DNA of 5,246 nucleotides from M3007 sp044347755 (GTDB lineage: Bacteria; Bacteroidota; Bacteroidia; Chitinophagales; Saprospiraceae): positions 1-5,246 of the forward strand of contig JBIKUE010000213.1 of the NCBI GenBank assembly GCA_044347755.1. Reading direction: 5' to 3'. Made by a program: the position numbers and the translations under genes. Shown here in pieces: positions 4,047 to 5,246 of the stretch (position 1 is its first letter; each line of letters starts with the position of its first letter). The notes under the pieces were generated by a model. That model worked only from the letters and a program-made list of their open reading frames with translations, searched no databases and was not told where the DNA came from.

Positions 4047-5123
4047 ATGCGTTTTTTGCTTACTTTCTGTTTGTTTTTTGGTGTTTTTACGCAGGCTTCG
4101 GGGCAGGGTGGGTTGGATACGTTGGGCTTGACGGGGACGATGGCGGATACGGTGGTGGCGAAAATGTTGTTGAACGAAGCGGTTGAACTGAATAAACAAG
4201 GGAAATATGAAGAGGCTTACCTAAAGGCAGACAGCGCTTTAATAGTTTTTACTGGATTATTAGGCGAGGAGGCGAGAGAGGTTGCGGACGCTTTGCAACA
4301 AATTGGGAGAAGTCAATGTTTAACTGGGGCTGTAAATGAATCGATTAACAGCTTTGAACGATCACTAAAGATACAAAAGCAAATATTCAAATTAGATCAC
4401 CCACGTGTAGCAGACTCTTATAATGGCCTTGGAAATTGCTATGAATCCAAAGGAGAACATGTCAAAGCAATTGAATATCATAAAATAGCTTTAAGAATCC
4501 GACAGAATAATTTAGGAGATTTACATCCTGATGTAGCATCATCATTAAACAACATAGGGATTTCATTTGACTCAAAAGGTGAGTACGACAGGGCGATAGA
4601 GTATTATCAAAGAGCCTTAAAAATAAAATTAAAAACTTTGGGCGCTGATCACCCAAGCGTCGCACGATCATACAACAATCTTGGGGTTTCATCCTCAAAA
4701 AAGATGGAATATGATAACGCCATTGAATATTACAAAAAAGCTTTAGACCTATACTTAAAAAACAATGGAACATGGCAATTAGAAGTCGCAACTTTGTGGT
4801 TTAACATAGCACAGTCCTATGAATCACAAGGGGAATACAATAACGCAATTATAGGTTTTAATAAATCTTTGGCAATTTTTTTGCAAATATTTGGGGACGA
4901 ATATCCTGATGTGGCAGACTCTTATAATGGCCTTGGAAATAGCTATAATTCAAAAGGTGAATACGAAAAATCGATTGAATACCACAAAAAAGCTTTGAAA
5001 ATTCGGATAATTTTTTTTGGATTAGAATATCCAAGTGTGGCAACATCTTTGAATAATATTGGTGTTACCTATGACTCTAAAGGAGATTTAAATAAGGCAA
5101 TTGAATTTTATGAAAAATCGTAA
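4047..5123 (+). CDS. Exported TPR-repeat protein, truncated at the 3' end (TPR-CHAT type likely)
   Basis: A Sec signal peptide occupies residues 1-19 (hydrophobic LLTFCLFFGVFTQ, likely cleavage ASG-Q). A helical TPR-like pair follows (41-78, with NKQGKYEEAYLKADSAL). Then come 42-residue kinesin-light-chain-type TPR units beginning at 79, 121, 163, 205, 247, 289 and 331. They share the VAxSxNNLG ... GEYxxAIEYYxxALxI ... HPx pattern. The last unit stops after 28 residues (ends FYEKS), in the middle of its second helix. Proteins of this build in Bacteroidota normally continue with more repeats and a C-terminal CHAT peptidase domain. The stop codon TAA (5121-5123) appears to be supplied by foreign sequence that starts at 5120, so this is probably a broken gene. 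TPR arrays bind protein partners. The first 150 bases are richer in G+C than the rest of the gene. ATG 4047 directly precedes the signal peptide. Confidence 0.88.
   Translation: MRFLLTFCLFFGVFTQASGQGGLDTLGLTGTMADTVVAKMLLNEAVELNKQGKYEEAYLKADSALIVFTGLLGEEAREVADALQQIGRSQCLTGAVNESINSFERSLKIQKQIFKLDHPRVADSYNGLGNCYESKGEHVKAIEYHKIALRIRQNNLGDLHPDVASSLNNIGISFDSKGEYDRAIEYYQRALKIKLKTLGADHPSVARSYNNLGVSSSKKMEYDNAIEYYKKALDLYLKNNGTWQLEVATLWFNIAQSYESQGEYNNAIIGFNKSLAIFLQIFGDEYPDVADSYNGLGNSYNSKGEYEKSIEYHKKALKIRIIFFGLEYPSVATSLNNIGVTYDSKGDLNKAIEFYEKS
4410..4940 (+). repeat. 27-base exact repeat within the TPR array, 504 bases apart
   Basis: Bases 4410-4436 and 4914-4940 are identical over 27 positions. They lie 504 bases apart, exactly four TPR units of 126 bases. 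At protein level unit 1 (from 121) resembles unit 5 (from 289), both opening VADSYNGLGN. Unit 2 (163) resembles unit 6 (331), both opening VAxSLNNIG. This indicates duplication or conversion of a four-repeat block. Confidence 0.7.
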
Positions 5124-5246
5124 AAACTTAGGCACGCAACCCAAGCTTATGTAAATTTGTTTTGTTGAATAAATCTGGTTCATGGAATTGTCGAATGACA
5201 TATCGGTATTAAAGGATTTGGTCAAAATCTTGTTTGCCAGGGTTGA
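5120..5246 (+). mobile_element. Possible left end of an IS66-family insertion sequence
   Basis: TPR homology stops abruptly at 5119 and the sequence then begins GTAAAAACTTAGGCACGC. IS66-family elements start with GTAA and make 8-base target duplications; the candidate duplication here would be GAAAAATC (5112-5119). A frame starting at 5182 could be the transposase. The right end is outside the window, so neither the inverted repeat nor the duplication can be confirmed. The alternative is a small deletion with frameshift inside the TPR gene. Confidence 0.42.
5182..5246 (+). CDS. Start of a reading frame cut by the window edge, possible IS66-type transposase
   Basis: ATG 5182 opens a frame that stays open to the end of the window (21 full codons). 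The product begins MELSNDISVLKDLVKILFAR, a helical, heptad-like start of the kind seen at the N-terminus of IS66-type TnpC transposases ('...L..L...L.ARIE.LE.EN'). Position 62 bases inside the putative element fits a single-ORF IS66 relative. With so few residues this is a weak call, and an unrelated small helical protein is possible. Confidence 0.38.
   Translation, partial: MELSNDISVLKDLVKILFARV

Overview
The window looks like chromosomal DNA of a member of the Bacteroidota, possibly a Saprospiraceae-like lineage (Haliscomenobacter/Lewinella type). The reasons are the lack of Shine-Dalgarno sequences in front of clear genes, A-rich leaders, Sec signal peptides ending in xxA-Q, and the CHAT and kinesin-light-chain-type TPR proteins that such genomes carry in many copies. 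The lineage is inferred from style, not from a marker gene. All supported genes lie on the + strand.

Layout. (1) 1-120 is the last 39 codons of a CHAT-domain protein, closed by a strong intrinsic terminator (155-190). (2) 343-2081 is an AT-rich five-gene accessory operon: a 35-residue peptide, a 71-residue basic membrane protein (ATGA overlap), a 142-residue glycine-rich membrane protein, a 101-residue ubiquitin-like beta-grasp protein with a GGGG motif before a short helical tail, and a 199-residue protein with one N-terminal membrane helix and a coiled coil (ATGA overlap). An intrinsic terminator (2123-2154) ends it. (3) 2293-3744 holds two secreted proteins, a small exported protein and a larger beta-domain protein with a Gln/Met-rich middle. 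An intergenic hairpin and four A-rich octamers lie between them. (4) 3775-3950 is a long palindromic repeat with a degenerate tandem tail. (5) 4047-5123 is an exported TPR protein that stops in the middle of a repeat. From 5120 the sequence resembles the left end of an IS66-family insertion sequence, and an incomplete reading frame starts at 5182.

The most informative signal is a two-block element, AAACCTTACCC-N12-CGGCAATAAG. It occurs at 264-296 and at 2214-2246 with the same internal spacing and the same distance (46 nt) to a start codon. It resembles an ECF-sigma-type promoter. It sets the start of the 119-residue secreted protein and points to the otherwise invisible 35-codon ORF as the first gene of the accessory operon. 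If correct, the membrane/ubiquitin-like operon and the secreted-protein pair belong to one regulon.

The operon joins small membrane proteins to a ubiquitin-like protein, next to a CHAT (caspase-like) gene but behind its own promoter. No E1, E2 or deubiquitinase gene is visible. A membrane-associated signalling or conflict module is a reasonable hypothesis, but nothing in the sequence proves the function.
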